From positions 3,162,001-3,226,000 of the forward strand of contig CM048847.1 in NCBI GenBank assembly GCA_026545225.1: DNA of 64,000 nucleotides, given 5' to 3'. This DNA comes from Cornus controversa (taxonomy: Eukaryota; Streptophyta; Magnoliopsida; Cornales; Cornaceae). The translations under genes were made by a program, and so were the position numbers. Shown here piece by piece: positions 11,092 to 23,000 of this stretch. The notes beneath the pieces are model-generated. The model saw only the letters and a program-made list of their open reading frames with translations, did not search any database and was not told the DNA's origin. The first letter of the stretch is position 1. Each line of letters begins with the position of its first letter.

Positions 11092-11109
11092 CCTTAAAGG
11101 TGGGGAGGT
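11092..11109 (+). other. Polypurine tract of element X
   Basis: The AAAGGTGGGGAGGT end lies directly before the TGTAAGG start of the right LTR, where plus-strand priming is expected. Just upstream TTTCGGGGACGAAA (about 11077-11090) forms a small inverted repeat. The intact Tekay element has the same arrangement at 34035-34070 on the minus strand. Confidence 0.85.
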
Positions 11110-12761
11110 TGTAAGGACCGGGTTATTCTGACCGGTTTCGGATTATTTTTGGACCGGATTAATTTTTTTTTTCAAATTAATTAAACTTGAAAATGCGAAT
11201 ATATATATATATATATGAAATTATATATATATATTTATATGGAGGTGGAGGATATGGATACCTATATATATATGGGATTATATATAGATAGTTGAAGGAA
11301 GTATATATATATATATATATATATATATGGACATATGTATATATTATATATATATAATGAGAATATTTATATTTAATTATAAATATATGTATAGAAGTGT
11401 CCTTGTTTAAATTACACATGTATGTGGGAGATTGTGTGTATGTACATACATATATGTAACATGTATGTATGTGGGATATATGTGGCATTACAATTTTATG
11501 TGGAGGAGAATGGTGCAAGTAAAGTTGTGGTTTACGATTAAAGAAAAGAAGTGATAAGAGAGGAGCAGGTGGTCGGCTCAGTAGGTGTTATATAAATATA
11601 TGATAGATATATATTTATATGGCAAAGTGGTAGTTAACAGGGATACACAGAAAAGTAAAAAGAGGAAGAGAAAATAGAAGAGGAAAAGAGGAGAAAAACA
11701 GAGAGAGAACCGAGCGCTTTAGAGAGAGAAAGAGAGAAACCGAGAAGAGAAAAGAAGAAAGAAAAGAAAAAGAAGAAGAAGAAGAAGAAGAAGAGAGAAG
11801 AGAGGGAACCGAGAACTAGAGAGAGAAAGAAGGGAACAGAGAGAGAGAGAGGAGCTGGTTCTGGCAACTCGGTGGTGGTGAGTGGCTGTCGTGGTGGTGG
11901 TGCTGCCCGACGATTGAAGATGGTTGGGTTTCGGGTGACCATAACAGGTGGATTCTCGGCTGGTGTAGTGGGCCTTCTCAAGGGGGTTCTATTCGGACGG
12001 TGGTGGCGACCGTGGTTAGGCTGTGGCTGTTTCAGTGAGGGTGTGGTGGTGGCTAGTACGTGTTGATGATGGACGGCTTGGTGTTCAAGGTGGGTCTGCT
12101 TTGATATTTTAGTTAGAACTCATGGATATGGCTGGTGGTGGCGAGCTGGCCGAAGATGGCTTATACATGGATCTCCTTGATGAAGAAGACACTATTCTGG
12201 TTCACCCTTGCGGTCGACCGACGGTTGAGCGCTGGTCTTCGACGGTGGTTTCGGCAAGCTTCGGTTGGTACATGGTGGGTCTGCCATGGGAGGAAGTATC
12301 GCCGAAGGTGGTGGGTTCAGTTTGGTGGTCACGGTTTGGTTGATGGTTGAGGAAGTTGATGGTGCCGAGAATGGCGAAGCTTGTGGTTCTTCTTGAAGGT
12401 GTTACAGACGGTGCTGGAGGTGGCTGTCCACTATGGGATTACTTGCGTTCCGGATGACGGTTCTGGCGAGGGAGGAGGTACCGGTTCTGTGTGTTGTTTC
12501 CATGGCTGTTGGGTGGCCTCCTCGGATGCCGAAGGAGGGCCAGCTTGTGGTGTCGTTTGGTGAAGGGGTGGTCGGAGATGATGGCTGGTCGTGAGGGGTT
12601 GTTTGGGTTACAAATGGTGGTTTAATGGGTCTCTCACGGCTGGTTGTATGGGCTGGTTTCACGGCTAGCTGATGGGGGGTTGTGGTGTTGAATATGGTGT
12701 TCAATAAGAGTGCTTCGGCTGTTCGAGTTGATGGAGCTAAGGCTGGAGCAAACAGAAGATG

Positions 12762-12800
<39 letters not shown>

Positions 12801-14525
12801 ACTGCTAAATTGGATTTGGGCCGATTGATTGGGTTAGTTTCATGGGCTAGTTACATGGGTCTGGACAGTGGGTCTTGTATGATGATTTGGTTTGGGATTG
12901 GGCCTGTTAATATTGGATTAATTAGAATGGGCCAATTAGATTCAAAAATTGGGTTGGCTTGAATTTAATTTTGGGCTTAAATAAATTGGCCTAATTTTTG
13001 CTTGGGGCTTAGACGGTAATGGGCTTGCACAATTAAATTGGGGTCTTGAATTTGGTTTGTGGTGATGAAAGAATTGGGCTTAAGGATTTGGGTTTGGTTT
13101 CCGATTAAATTAAATTGGGGCTGAACATGGTTTGTGAATTGGACTCATTATGAATGGTGTTTGGATTGGGGCTTGAAACTCAGATTTAAGTTCAGCTTCC
13201 TATGGACTTTGGATACGCAAGGACGTGTAAAACAATTCCGGTATAGCAATGGATGATCTTTTCAGCCTTCTCGGAAATTGGAGATTTTTGGAGTTCTCAC
13301 TCCAAATTGAGGTAGGGGTGCTAGACTCACTTCTACTTTGATCTTGTGGTCCCTTTCTAAATATCATAAGAGATAGCTTTTGATTTCTTGAACCTAGGTC
13401 TATGTATATATATATATATGTATACCATGGTGATTTATGCATGTATAAGTGTCCAACATGTTAGTTAGGGCTTATGCATGGTATATATGTGCAAATGTGA
13501 CTATAATGCTTTTGGGAAAAATGTGTTTGTTTGATGAAAACATGAAAAAAAAATATGATTTTCTAGCAAGATCCATGAGCATAGTGATTTTCATGATGTG
13601 AGTGTGATAGCATTGTGACAATCTTGAGTTGAAAGGAAAATGCATTGATTTGATGAAAAATGCATGCATTGTGTGACTATGTGCATTGGAGTGATTATAT
13701 GCACTATATGATGATTTTGGGGCATGAGTGTGAAATTAAGATAAGGGGAAGGCCCCTAGGGTGAAAGACCCAAAACTTGGCCAAGAGGAGGTGCTCCCTT
13801 CGGGTTAGTAACCCGATAAAGCACAAGCAGAGTTTGGGTGCCGAAGAGACCCTTACTATTGGAGTGATGAGAAAGCCCCTTTGACGTGATTTGGTGTGAG
13901 TTATATATGTATATATATATAAGTTGTGACTTGTCCAATTTGATATGTATATATATATATATAGACATATGTATTTGCATTTTATGTGAAGCATCATGCA
14001 TGATTTGAAAAACGTGGATGTTTGGGTAAAAATGCATGAGCATGTGCATTCATGCATGGCTTACGGGTTGGAGTGGGGATGGGTGGATCATTTCTACTGA
14101 GCCGTTGAGATGCTCACCCCCGATATACAAATTTTTTTCAGATAAAGCATCACCGGAGGATGAGACTTAGAGTGCTAGAGTGATCGAAAGATTACTTTGG
14201 AATTTCTTTTAGATATAGTGTTATAAATTGTATATTTGGCTATCCATGCCGGCATGTGGCATGTGGATTATATTGATCTGAGATTACAATTACATTGATG
14301 TAACTTATTTTTTTATATGGATCCATGGACATTAGAAATGTGAGTTGGTGTTTATACATTGTGCAAAAACTTGTATAAGGATTATGAGAGTGTTGAGATA
14401 TAAATTGATGATTTAGAGTATGTATGTGTTGAGCTTCCGCACTTGTATGGAATTGTTGTGAGGTGATAAAGTGACAATACTGTTCACCCTCGGATTCTGG
14501 GAGAACCGGAAATCGGGGCGTGACA
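11110..14525 (+). repeat. Element X, second LTR (3416 bp)
   Basis: It matches 3994-7399 with about six base substitutions by eye plus TA-tract length changes. It begins with canonical TGTAAGG right after the polypurine tract and ends TGACA at 14525, followed again by a primer site. So it acts as 3' LTR for the first internal region and as 5' LTR for the second. Confidence 0.92.
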
Positions 14526-17224
14526 ACATGGTATCAGAGCTTAACCGGGTTTGAATACCTATGGACGACGGGAAAGGGTTAAGCCACGTGTTGGATAGGA
14601 ACGACTTGATGATTTTCGGATTGCTATTAGAGCATTAGGTTTGAAGACCTAGGGTATCCTAGTTATAGGTTCGAATACCTAAGGACAGAGAGTAACGTAT
14701 TGGTTTTAGAGATATACACTAACTGGTTGTTGTTTGAACGATAGGTTTGATTACCTTTGGACAATTTCGAAATGATTAGCTTGGTGTAAGTGATCATAAT
14801 GAAAGAACAATGTGTTGGTGTGTGAAACTGATTTTCATTTGGTAATACTCCCAGAGTTGGTTGAGTTGAAACTCTTGACTTGATGTTGAGTCATGTTAGT
14901 GAGCAATTGAGAGAGAATGCAAAGAAGGTTGAGTGTTTGAATCCTTATGGATACTTAGGGGCTTATGTTACGTGGTTGATAAGTGTTATGTTAGGGTTGA
15001 CCATTGAGATTGAAATAGGAGACGGGAGAGGCATGTTGTCGGAGTTGGGCTAGGTAGGAAAAATGGACTGATCAACCAATTTTTCTTAGATTAGTACTTC
15101 TCTTACAATCCGTCGACTCTCGTGGGTATTGAGTTGTCTCGTCCGGGTGACGATGGATAAAGAACTAGTGATGGAATGATTTCAAGTGTGGACGACTTCC
15201 AATAGTAGAGAGGTCGAATGTATTATCCTAGTTTCTAGCTCGTGGACTAGGGTGTTGATAGAGTTACGTGCATCTCATTCATTCATTCATTCATATGCAT
15301 TTGCTTGTGCTTGTGCGTTGGGGCTAGAGATGTCATCTTTGGAGTCACCATTGTCCATTGATACATCTGTTGGGAATGGAGTTACCTTGGGTAAAATTTG
15401 TCGGTCTTATGAGACCTAGATGACGGAATGTCAATGGGTGCTCGACTTTGAGTTACTAGGCATGACTAGTTTCTATGTGATTATTCTCAGAAGTGGTATG
15501 GGAGGTATTGTTGTTGTGAAATGTGATGAGATAGTTAGAGTGTGACTTAAGGCACACTAGAAGGATTGTAGTTTATAATTTTGGAAACCAAAATTTGTGC
15601 GAGTATGATAGTTGATTTTGGGAGGATTTGAAAATCTTGGTAGAGGTGTGACTACTTTTATCCATGGAATGTTGAAATGCACCATTGGTGCTAGATTCTA
15701 GTGAACTGAGTTAGATGTTGAGAGTGTAACGCTCAATGATGTATAGGACTGTGGAATTATGATCCTTATTTAGGTTATAGCCTTAGACAGATAATTCTAG
15801 AGATCTAGAATGTAGATAGAAATGAGATTTGTGCGCCCTTGACATGCAGTGTGTACTATGGAGTGATAGTGGGTGTATAATTGAGATTGTGCTGACAAGA
15901 GCAGGATAGCTTAAACTGCTCTTGAGGTTGAGATTTCCCGTACGTGATAGAGTACTTGAGGGGACATGTGATATTCATGGAAAGGTTACAGACCTTGGGA
16001 TGACCATTGTGGTGCTGCCATTTAGACGTAGATTTGTCTATTGGCACACCAATTGAGGATCGGTTGTTGTCACTATGGACGCAGTTTTGTCTGTGGACAC
16101 AACCCAAGATATCGTGGTTTTTAGTGAAGGACAGTTAGCCCCATTTGAAGAGCCTGAGGGTGTGCTTATTGTCATTGAGATGCCGCCTTGTCTATTGACA
16201 CACTTGTTGAGTTGAGGTTTTCACCGTGAGAGACAACTAGTCTATAGATGTATTATCATGGGTAGTGACACCTAGAGGGATGGAGTTTTGATTGTTATAT
16301 GAAATTTGATCCAATTTTGGGACATAACTAGTTATGATGTTATGAGCAGCATAATTTTCTGCGAACTTTGTTTCCTTGTGAACCCTACCTTGCGGTACTA
16401 GTGAGAATGAAAAGATACACGGATCAGCTATGAGATTAAGAGAGTAATGAATCCACACATTTTGAAAATGTGATCGGATTAGTTAAGGATTGAGTTAATA
16501 ATCTTTATGAAACGTTGGCCTTAGGCCACGTGTAAGTTGGATTGTGAACCACATCCTTATACTTGGACTATATGTATAACCTTGTGGGAATATTATGAAT
16601 GTTTTGAATCCAAGGACAATGTAGTTTAGAGGCATAATTGAGAGAATTGTGGATTTCATATCTACGAGGCTTGAAACCATGGATTTGTGTAGTTTTCGAC
16701 CATGTTTAAGGTTTCAAATGAGTGTATGATAACAGGAATGACAGATGGACTTGTGAAAAATCAGTCTTTGAGGCATTTTTGAATTTTCAATTAAGTGGTC
16801 TGTGCAACAGTCAACCAAAACCTGGACTATGTTGAAAAATAATGTAATTATGTTGTAAGCTTGAGTTTCACATGTAATGACTCATTATGGATTATATGTG
16901 ACTATTGGTGTATAAACGGAAGAATGTTGGTTTTAGTTCCATTATGTATGAGATTGATGAGTAGATAAGTGATTTGAGGTTTGGGTGATGTGATATCACT
17001 AATCGAAATGCATAAACTGTGAAAATTTATAGTGACATGCAAGGGAATGTTTGAGGGGCCCTCGATGAAGCAGTCAGGATCTTGGTGTGTGCACAGAGAT
17101 GCTGGAAAGGAATGGATGGATAATACCCTAAATTTAGCTTTGGATTCCAACAGCTTGTAGTCTATGAGGTTGGACAGGACCACGTGACTTGTTGCGACAT
17201 GTACACTATGTGTGTGGTTTGTGT
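14526..17224 (+). mobile_element. Element X, second (partial) internal region
   Basis: It duplicates about 7400-10099, with only a few differences seen, and includes the primer site (14529-14540), the hairpins and the protease-like remnant (15186-15419). Similarity stops at 17224, where Y sequence begins. No polypurine tract or closing LTR is present, so this is a partial copy. Confidence 0.88.
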
Positions 17225-18510
17225 ATGCACCACATTCCCTATACACATATATATATAAGCGCCTACATATATATGTATATACACATACCACATATGATTA
17301 AATTAAGACATATGTAAATTACTCAACGTACGTAAAAGATATGTACGAGATAGAGGCAAGAATCAACTTGCCTTAGGTCCAACTTTCGCCCAATCCGCGC
17401 TTGCAAAGCGGCCTATTTCCATGCTCGACCCGGTCCTATGTCGAAGTCCACCATCTGTGAGAGTCCAAGACCACGAGGCCGTCCTTCTTGGCCCAAACAA
17501 CCGCAACCTTTGACCGCTACGGCTGCCCAAACTAAACCCACAAGTTTCGGCACCACCCGAAACCACTACTAGCCATGAAAAACCCAACAAGAACCCACGG
17601 AAGCCACACCCAAGCCGAGAACAAATGCGCCAAAATCGAACCCAATCGAGTCGCTGCAGCCGAACGGTCCCAGCCACACCCACGCCGGAAAAACCACCGC
17701 TGAAAACAATCCCCACTGCTGCAGCTAGAGTCGCCGGAACCAACCACCGCCGACCACCCTCGCTGCCAAAGCGCCGTCACCCCGGCGAAGCCCCACCGCG
17801 AGCAAGACCCCCTTCGCGAATGGCTCGGCCGAACCGAGCTACCACGCGCACCGGGCAGCTCCACCGTGGACACTACGGTCGCCGCCGACGCCACTGCCGG
17901 AAACGGCCCTCGCCGTCGCTGATCGGGCCGCCGGAGCCGATCCCCCCCTCGGTTTCTCCCGATCTCGGCCTCTCGGCTCTCTCTCTCTCTCTCCCCGATT
18001 CTTCTCCTCTCTTCTTTTCTTTTCTTTTTCCTTTTCTTTTCTTTCTTCTTTTCTTCTTTTCTTTTCTTTTCTTTTCTTTCTTCTCTTTTCTTCTCAGCCG
18101 ACCATTCCCTTGGTCTTCTTTTATTTGGTCCACAACCTTTCTCTACATAACCCACAGCCACATGTATATAATACATAAAATATGTATATGTATTTATACT
18201 ACATGGGCATATTATTATATATACATATATGTATATACATTCATCACATACTCTTGCCCCTCCACATGCACAAAATTGTGAATGTGCACCTCTATTTCTT
18301 TATAATTGCATATAAGCCCCCCATATATTTATAATTGAATATAAATATAGGTACCATGTATATATATATTTAGATATATATATACACATACATCCACCTT
18401 CCACCTATATGGAAATATATCCACACCCTTTCCGGAATTTAATTAATCCGAAAAAAATCAATCCGGTCCAAATTCACCTGGAACCGGTCAAAATAATTCC
18501 GGTCCTTACA
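17225..18510 (-). repeat. Y LTR, transcription-start half
   Basis: Read on the minus strand this begins TGTAAGGACCGG at 18510. AT-rich sequence follows with a TATA-like TATAAATAC near 18190-18200, then a GA-rich leader (about 18090-17990) and a GC-rich segment (17950-17380). Overlapping long frames on both strands at 17363-18281 come from the biased GA/CT and GC-rich composition; they contain low-complexity Lys/Glu/Arg or Ser/Phe/Pro runs and no domain that I recognise. Confidence 0.75.
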
Positions 18511-18515
18511 GCTAT
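18511..18515. repeat. Target-site duplication GCTAT (right copy)
   Basis: Matches 1923-1927. The outer Tekay LTR resumes here (GCTATGGTAGAATG). Confidence 0.9.
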
Positions 18516-18521
18516 GGTAGA

Positions 18522-18606
18522 ATGACCCTTCGGAGTTGTCCCGGTCATAGGATGGTTATCGGAGTTGTCCAAGGTTACATGATCCTCGGAGCGGACCAAT
18601 CATGTA
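18522..18606 (+). repeat. Series of short hairpins with constant TCGGAG loops (second half)
   Basis: ATGACC 18522-18527 pairs with GGTCAT 18543-18548. TACATGAT 18576-18583 pairs with ATCATGTA 18599-18606. The loops are of the TCGGAG..G.CC type, as in 1692-1899. The two halves were one series before Y inserted between them. Confidence 0.75.
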
Positions 18607-18950
18607 GGGTATCGGATGAGGACCGAGAGAGAGAGCATTTACTCACTTTAATGCTTTTATGTTTGAACATGTTATACATGATTCGTGATATGTGCAATCC
18701 TCTTAAATTGCTATTATTGATGTGTTTGTGAGATTGTGGATGTGGCATGTAGTGTATTCATATGCATTCCATGTAGGTCGTGTCGGGTTGGCACTTAGAA
18801 GGGTTGGGGAGCCTTTACTGAGCCGCAGTGGTGCTCACCCCTTTATTCTAAATATTTTACAGATAAAGCGCCGATGACGGATGGGACGTGAGTGTCCAAG
18901 TGGAACACTAGTGGTGGTTTTGCTATCTTTTGAGTTTTGGAGCATTTTTG

Positions 18951-18980
18951 TGGCTATCCATGCCGGCTTGTGGCATGTGA
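18951..18980 (+). other. Conserved LTR block TGGCTATCCATGCCGGC
   Basis: The block TGGCTATCCATGCCGGCnTG followed by TGGCATGTG is nearly unchanged here, in both X LTRs (7111-7140; 14237-14266) and, on the minus strand, in the intact Tekay LTRs (near 32146-32175 and 39924-39953). The surrounding sequence is much more diverged. Function unknown; conservation between families suggests constraint. Confidence 0.7.
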
Positions 18981-19453
18981 CTTATGTTTTGAGTTGTGGT
19001 TGGACTTTGGACATATGTACTTTTGATGTATGTATTGGATTATAAACTTGTTGGGTGTGAAAAGACAACGGTTTAATTTATGTAGCGCCCATGGTGGCAT
19101 TTTATTCATTTTGATGATGTTTCCATTTTGAATGAATGGTGTTTGTGAAAGAAAATGATTCATTTTGGTGTATGGATTCAATTATGAAAGTGGTTTGAGT
19201 GTGAGATTGGTGTTTTGGAAATGAATTTGAAAATCAAGGTTGGTTTATATACTTGAGTTATGGGTGTATTGTGAACCTAGGGAAATTTCTATGTTTATGC
19301 AAGATTTGAGACACAAATGTATAGGTTAATGTGTGAGTATGATTTTATATCAATGGTAGATGATTTATATGAAATATGAATGATCTAAGGTGGTTTGGTT
19401 GAGATTTGGGTTCAATTTGATCTTGTATAGGTGTTTGGGAATTTCCGGGCAGT

Positions 19454-19701
19454 GCATTTCGATTAATCGAAATGCCCATTTCGATGAATCGAGATGCCCA
19501 TCTCGATTAATCGAAATGGTTGCGAGATTTTATGTATTTTCAGGCCTTATTTCGATCAATCGAAGTCCCAGTTTCGATTAATCGAAATAATGCAGGTCCA
19601 AGATACCGAGAGGGTGTTTGCTTCGATTGATGGGGTCAAAATCTCGATTAATCGAGATGCATTTCGATTGATCGAAATGCCAATTTCGATTGATCGAGAT
19701 T
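19454..19701 (+). repeat. Cluster of about nine TTTCGATTAATCGAAA-type palindromes
   Basis: The cluster starts with a perfect 22-bp palindrome (19454-19475, core TTTCGATTAATCGAAA). It includes a perfect 18-bp palindrome ATCTCGATTAATCGAGAT (19641-19658) and ends with near-perfect versions at 19659-19680 and 19682-19701. Arms vary between TTTCGA and TCTCGA with matching changes on the other arm in several copies. Spacing is irregular. It lies in the 3' third of the Tekay LTR. Confidence 0.85.
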
Positions 19702-20077
19702 ACTATTCACAGCTTTTCCAAAAACTTCATTTCGACGTAATTTCTTCGTTCTAGATCGGAATTGAGCGTGGTTTTTCTTGAAATTGAGTATTTTTGGATT
19801 CTTTATCCAATGGTGTAAGTTTCAGTTCCAGATTCCAATCACAAAAAGTTTTGAGGCTCAAAAGTGAGTGATTTTTAAAAGTGTGGGCGTGTAAATGTTC
19901 ACTAAGGTGTGTGATTTGATGTAGGGCCCATGGGGGTTGGTTAAGATGGATTTGTGTGCATTCATATGCAAGAATTAGCTTAAGCTTCCGCGGGGAATAA
20001 GGGTAATGAGGGTCCATTGGAACTAATGGACGGGTTAACCTCCGGTTGCCCGGGAGATGGGGAATCGGGGCGTTACA

Positions 20078-23000
20078 TTTAAAATGGTCGGTAGCTTGCT
20101 AATTGTTTCCTTTAGATGTCCAAACGGTCGAACTTGGAACGAAGCACCATACGGTTGTGATGAAGATCGGATTGACATGTTCGTCACTTCTTTTGGATGC
20201 TTTGATGGTCTAATATGGAAAAAAGAAACTTACGATTCTGATTATGGCACGACTTCTCAAGGAATGGGTTTTTGAATCAGAACAACTCAAACTAAACTTG
20301 TTTAAAATCCTTGATAGCTTGGGAATTGTTTCTTTTACTTTTCCAGATGGTTGAAGTTGGCATAGAGCACCATACGGTTGTGATCATTCATGAGTGCAGC
20401 AAGGAATTACTATTTTTGATTCAGGATGTCCTGATGGTTGAATTTGACATAAAGCAATGTATAATTCTAAGTATGGCACGATTTCACGTGGATTGGACTT
20501 TTCGAATCAGGACAAGTAAAACGAAACAAGTTCGAAACCGTTGTTGTCATTCTCTATTTTTCTGAACATCCAGATGGTCAATTCTAGCACAAAGCGCCAT
20601 ACGGTTGTCGTCATGCCTGATTATTACAAGCAATTGTTCTTTTTGACTCAGAACAACTCAGACAAACATGGATGAAGATCGGATCGACATGCTCGTCGTT
20701 TCTTTGGGACGCTTTGATGGTTTCATTTAGAAAAAAGTAGCGTACGATTAGTATTATGGCACGACTTCTCTTGGAATGCGGTTTTCGAATCAAAACAACT
20801 CAAATGAACCAAGTTTAAAATGGTCGATAGCTTGCTAATTGTTTCCTTTAGATGTCCAAACGGTCGAACTTGGAACGAAGCACCATACGGTTGTGATGAA
20901 GATCGGATTGACATGTTCGTCACTTCTTTTGGATGCTTTGATGGTCTAATATGGAAAAAAGAAACTTACGATTCTGATTATGGCACGATTTCTCAAGGAA
21001 TGGGTTTTTGAATCAGAACAACTCAAACTAAACTTGTTTAAAATCCTTGATAGCTTGGGAATTGTTTCTTTTACTTTTCCAGATGGTTGAAGTTGGCATA
21101 GAGCACCATACGGTTGTGATCATTCATGAGTGCAGCAAGGAATTACTATTTTTGATTCAGGATGTCCTGATGGTTGAATTTGACATAAAGCAATGTATAA
21201 TTCTAAGTATGGCACGATTTCACGTGGATTGGACTTTTCGAATCAGGACAAGTAAAACGAAACAAGTTCGAAACCGTTGTTGTCATTCTCTATTTTTCTG
21301 AACATCCAGATGGTCAATTCTAGCACAAAGCGCCATACGGTTGTCGTCATGCCTGATTATTACAAGCAATTGTTCTTTTTGACTCAGAACAACTCAGACA
21401 AACATGGATGAAGATCGGATCGACATGCTCGTCGTTTCTTTGGGACGCTTTGATGGTTTCATTTAGAAAAAAGTAGCGTACGATTAGTATTATGGCACGA
21501 CTTCTCTTGGAATGCGGTTTTCGAATCAAAACAACTCAAATGAACCAAGTTTAAAATGGTCGATAGCTTGCTAATTGTTTCCTTTAGATGTCCAAACGGT
21601 CGAACTTGGAACGAAGCACCATACGGTTGTGATGAAGATCGGATTGACATGTTCGTCACTTCTTTTGGATGCTTGGATGGTCTAATATGGAAAAAAGAAA
21701 CTTACGATTCTGATTATGGCACGATTTCTCAAGGAATGGGTTTTTGAATCAGAAGAACTCAAACTAAACTTGTTTAAAATCCTTGATAGCTTGGGAATTG
21801 TTTCTTTTACTTTTCCAGATGGTTGAAGTTGGCATAGAGCACCATACGGTTGTGATCATTCATGAGTGCAGCAAGGAATTACTATTTTTGATTCAGGACG
21901 TCCTGATGGTTGAATTTGGCATAAAGCAATGTATAATTCTAAGTATGGCACGATTTCACGTGGATTGGGACTTTTCGAATCAGTACAAGTCAAACGAAAC
22001 AAGTTCGAAACCGTTGTTGTCATTCTCTATTCTTCTGGACATCCAAATGGTCAATTCTAGCACAAAGCGCCATACGGTTGTCGTCATGCCTGATTATTGC
22101 AAGCAATTGTTCTTTACGACTCAGAACAACTCAAACCAACATGGATGAAGATCGGATCGACATGCTCGTCGTTTCTTCGGGACGCTTTGATGGTTTTATT
22201 TAGAAAAAAAGCATCGTACGATTAGTATTATGGTACGACTTCTCTGGGAATGTGATTTTCTAATCAAAACAACTCAAATGAAACAAGTTTAAAATGGTTG
22301 GTAGCTTGCTAATTGTTTCCGCTAGATGTCCAAACGGTCGAATTTGGAACAACGCACCATACGGTTGTGATGAAGTTCGGATTGACATGTTCGCCACTTC
22401 TTTTGGATGCTTTGATGGTCTAATATAGAAAAAAGAAACTTACGATTCTGATTTTGGCACGACTTCTCAAGGAATGGGTTTTTGAATCAGAACAACTCAA
22501 ACTAAACTTGTTTAAAATCCTTGATAGCTTGGGAATTGTTTCTTTTACTTTTCCAGATGGTTGAAGTTGGCATAGAGCACCATACGGTTGTGATCATTCA
22601 TGAGTGCAGCAAGGAATTACTATTTTTGATTCAGGATGTCCTGATGGTTGAATTTGGCATAAAGCAATGTATAATTCTAAGTATGGCACGATTTCACGTG
22701 GATTGGGACTTTTCGAATCAGGACAAGTAAAACGAAACAAGTTCGAAACCGTTGTTGTCATTCTCTATTTTTCTGAACATCCAGATGGTCAATTCTAGCA
22801 CAAAGCGCCATACGGTTGTCGTCATGCCTGATTATTACAAGCAATTGTTCTTTTCGACTCAGAACAAGTCAAACAAACATGGATGAAGATCGGATCGACA
22901 TGCTCGTCGTTTCTTTGGGACGCTTTGATGGTTTCATTTAGAAAAAACCAGCGTACGATTAGTATTATGGCACGACTTCTCTTGGAATGCGGTTTTCGAA

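Larger units (their letters stand above)
7400..11109 (+). mobile_element. Element X, first internal region (3710 bp, essentially non-coding)
   Basis: It starts three bases before the tRNA-iMet primer site and ends with the polypurine region. Four hairpin repeats of the form AGGTnnGAAnACCT lie at 7421-7636. A protease-like remnant lies near 8060-8293. The rest (about 8300-11050) has no frame that I recognise as protein. Several short frames on both strands recur only because the region is duplicated. The internal region is probably ancient gag-pol eroded beyond recognition or replaced. Confidence 0.8.
3994..17224 (+). mobile_element. Composite non-autonomous LTR element 'X': LTR-internal-LTR-partial internal
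   Basis: Two nearly identical LTRs (3994-7399 and 11110-14525) each lead into nearly identical internal sequence (7400-11109; 14526-17224). The right side ends inside the internal region with no third LTR, and Y sequence resumes at 17225, so there is no target duplication to read. Such tandem forms arise when LTR elements recombine with a sister copy. The internal region is 3.7 kb, far too short for gag-pol, and holds only a decayed protease-like stretch. The primer site, polypurine region and LTR terminus are of Tekay type, so X is best called a non-autonomous relative. It is young, with about six LTR substitutions by eye. Fossil, with many breaks in any ancestral coding sequence. Confidence 0.8.
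1928..18510 (-). mobile_element. Solo LTR of family 'Y' (Ty3/gypsy-type), split by element X
   Basis: Segments 1928-3993 and 17225-18510 form one LTR of about 3350 bp on the minus strand. On that strand it starts TGTAAGGACCGG and ends CGGGGCGTTGACA, flanked by GCTAT. Its order of parts matches the LTR of element X: the same start, AT-rich tracts, a purine-rich leader (17990-18090 read as its complement), a GC-rich block (17380-17950), then a GCTCACCCC block and the shared terminus. Sequence identity to X is only partial, so Y is a related but distinct family. No internal region is present, so it is a solo LTR. It carries the hairpin array at 3037-3392. Fossil, non-coding. Confidence 0.8.
499..20077 (+). 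mobile_element. Solo LTR of a Tekay-type Ty3/gypsy chromovirus, split by a nested insertion
   Basis: The two parts 499-1927 and 18516-20077 make one LTR of about 2991 bp with TG...CA ends, flanked by TTTAA. It closely resembles the reverse complement of the 2856-bp LTRs of the element at 31179-41812, so the family is the same and the orientation opposite. No internal region remains. This fits LTR-LTR recombination that left a solo LTR, a standard fate of such elements. Visible parts in order are a GC-rich start, a TATA-like site near 874-888, a CT-rich leader, a hairpin series, the conserved TGAGC...GCTCACCCC block near 18818-18840, a palindrome cluster and the CGGGGCGTTACA terminus. It is older than the insertion it hosts. 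Treated as a fossil. Confidence 0.9.

Noticed and set aside
17363-18281. Overlapping long frames on both strands (up to 218 codons)
   Set aside because: They lie in GC-rich and GA/CT-rich LTR sequence of element Y; the products are low-complexity and match nothing I recognise.
19454-19701. CRISPR-like look of the palindrome cluster
   Set aside because: Spacing is irregular, the repeats are short, there are no cas genes, and the sequence is a plant LTR.
20830-20900. CENP-B-box-like word (TTCGTTCCAAG on the minus strand) in the satellite
   Set aside because: Only the first half fits the NTTCGNNNNANNCGGGN pattern; the CGGG half is absent.
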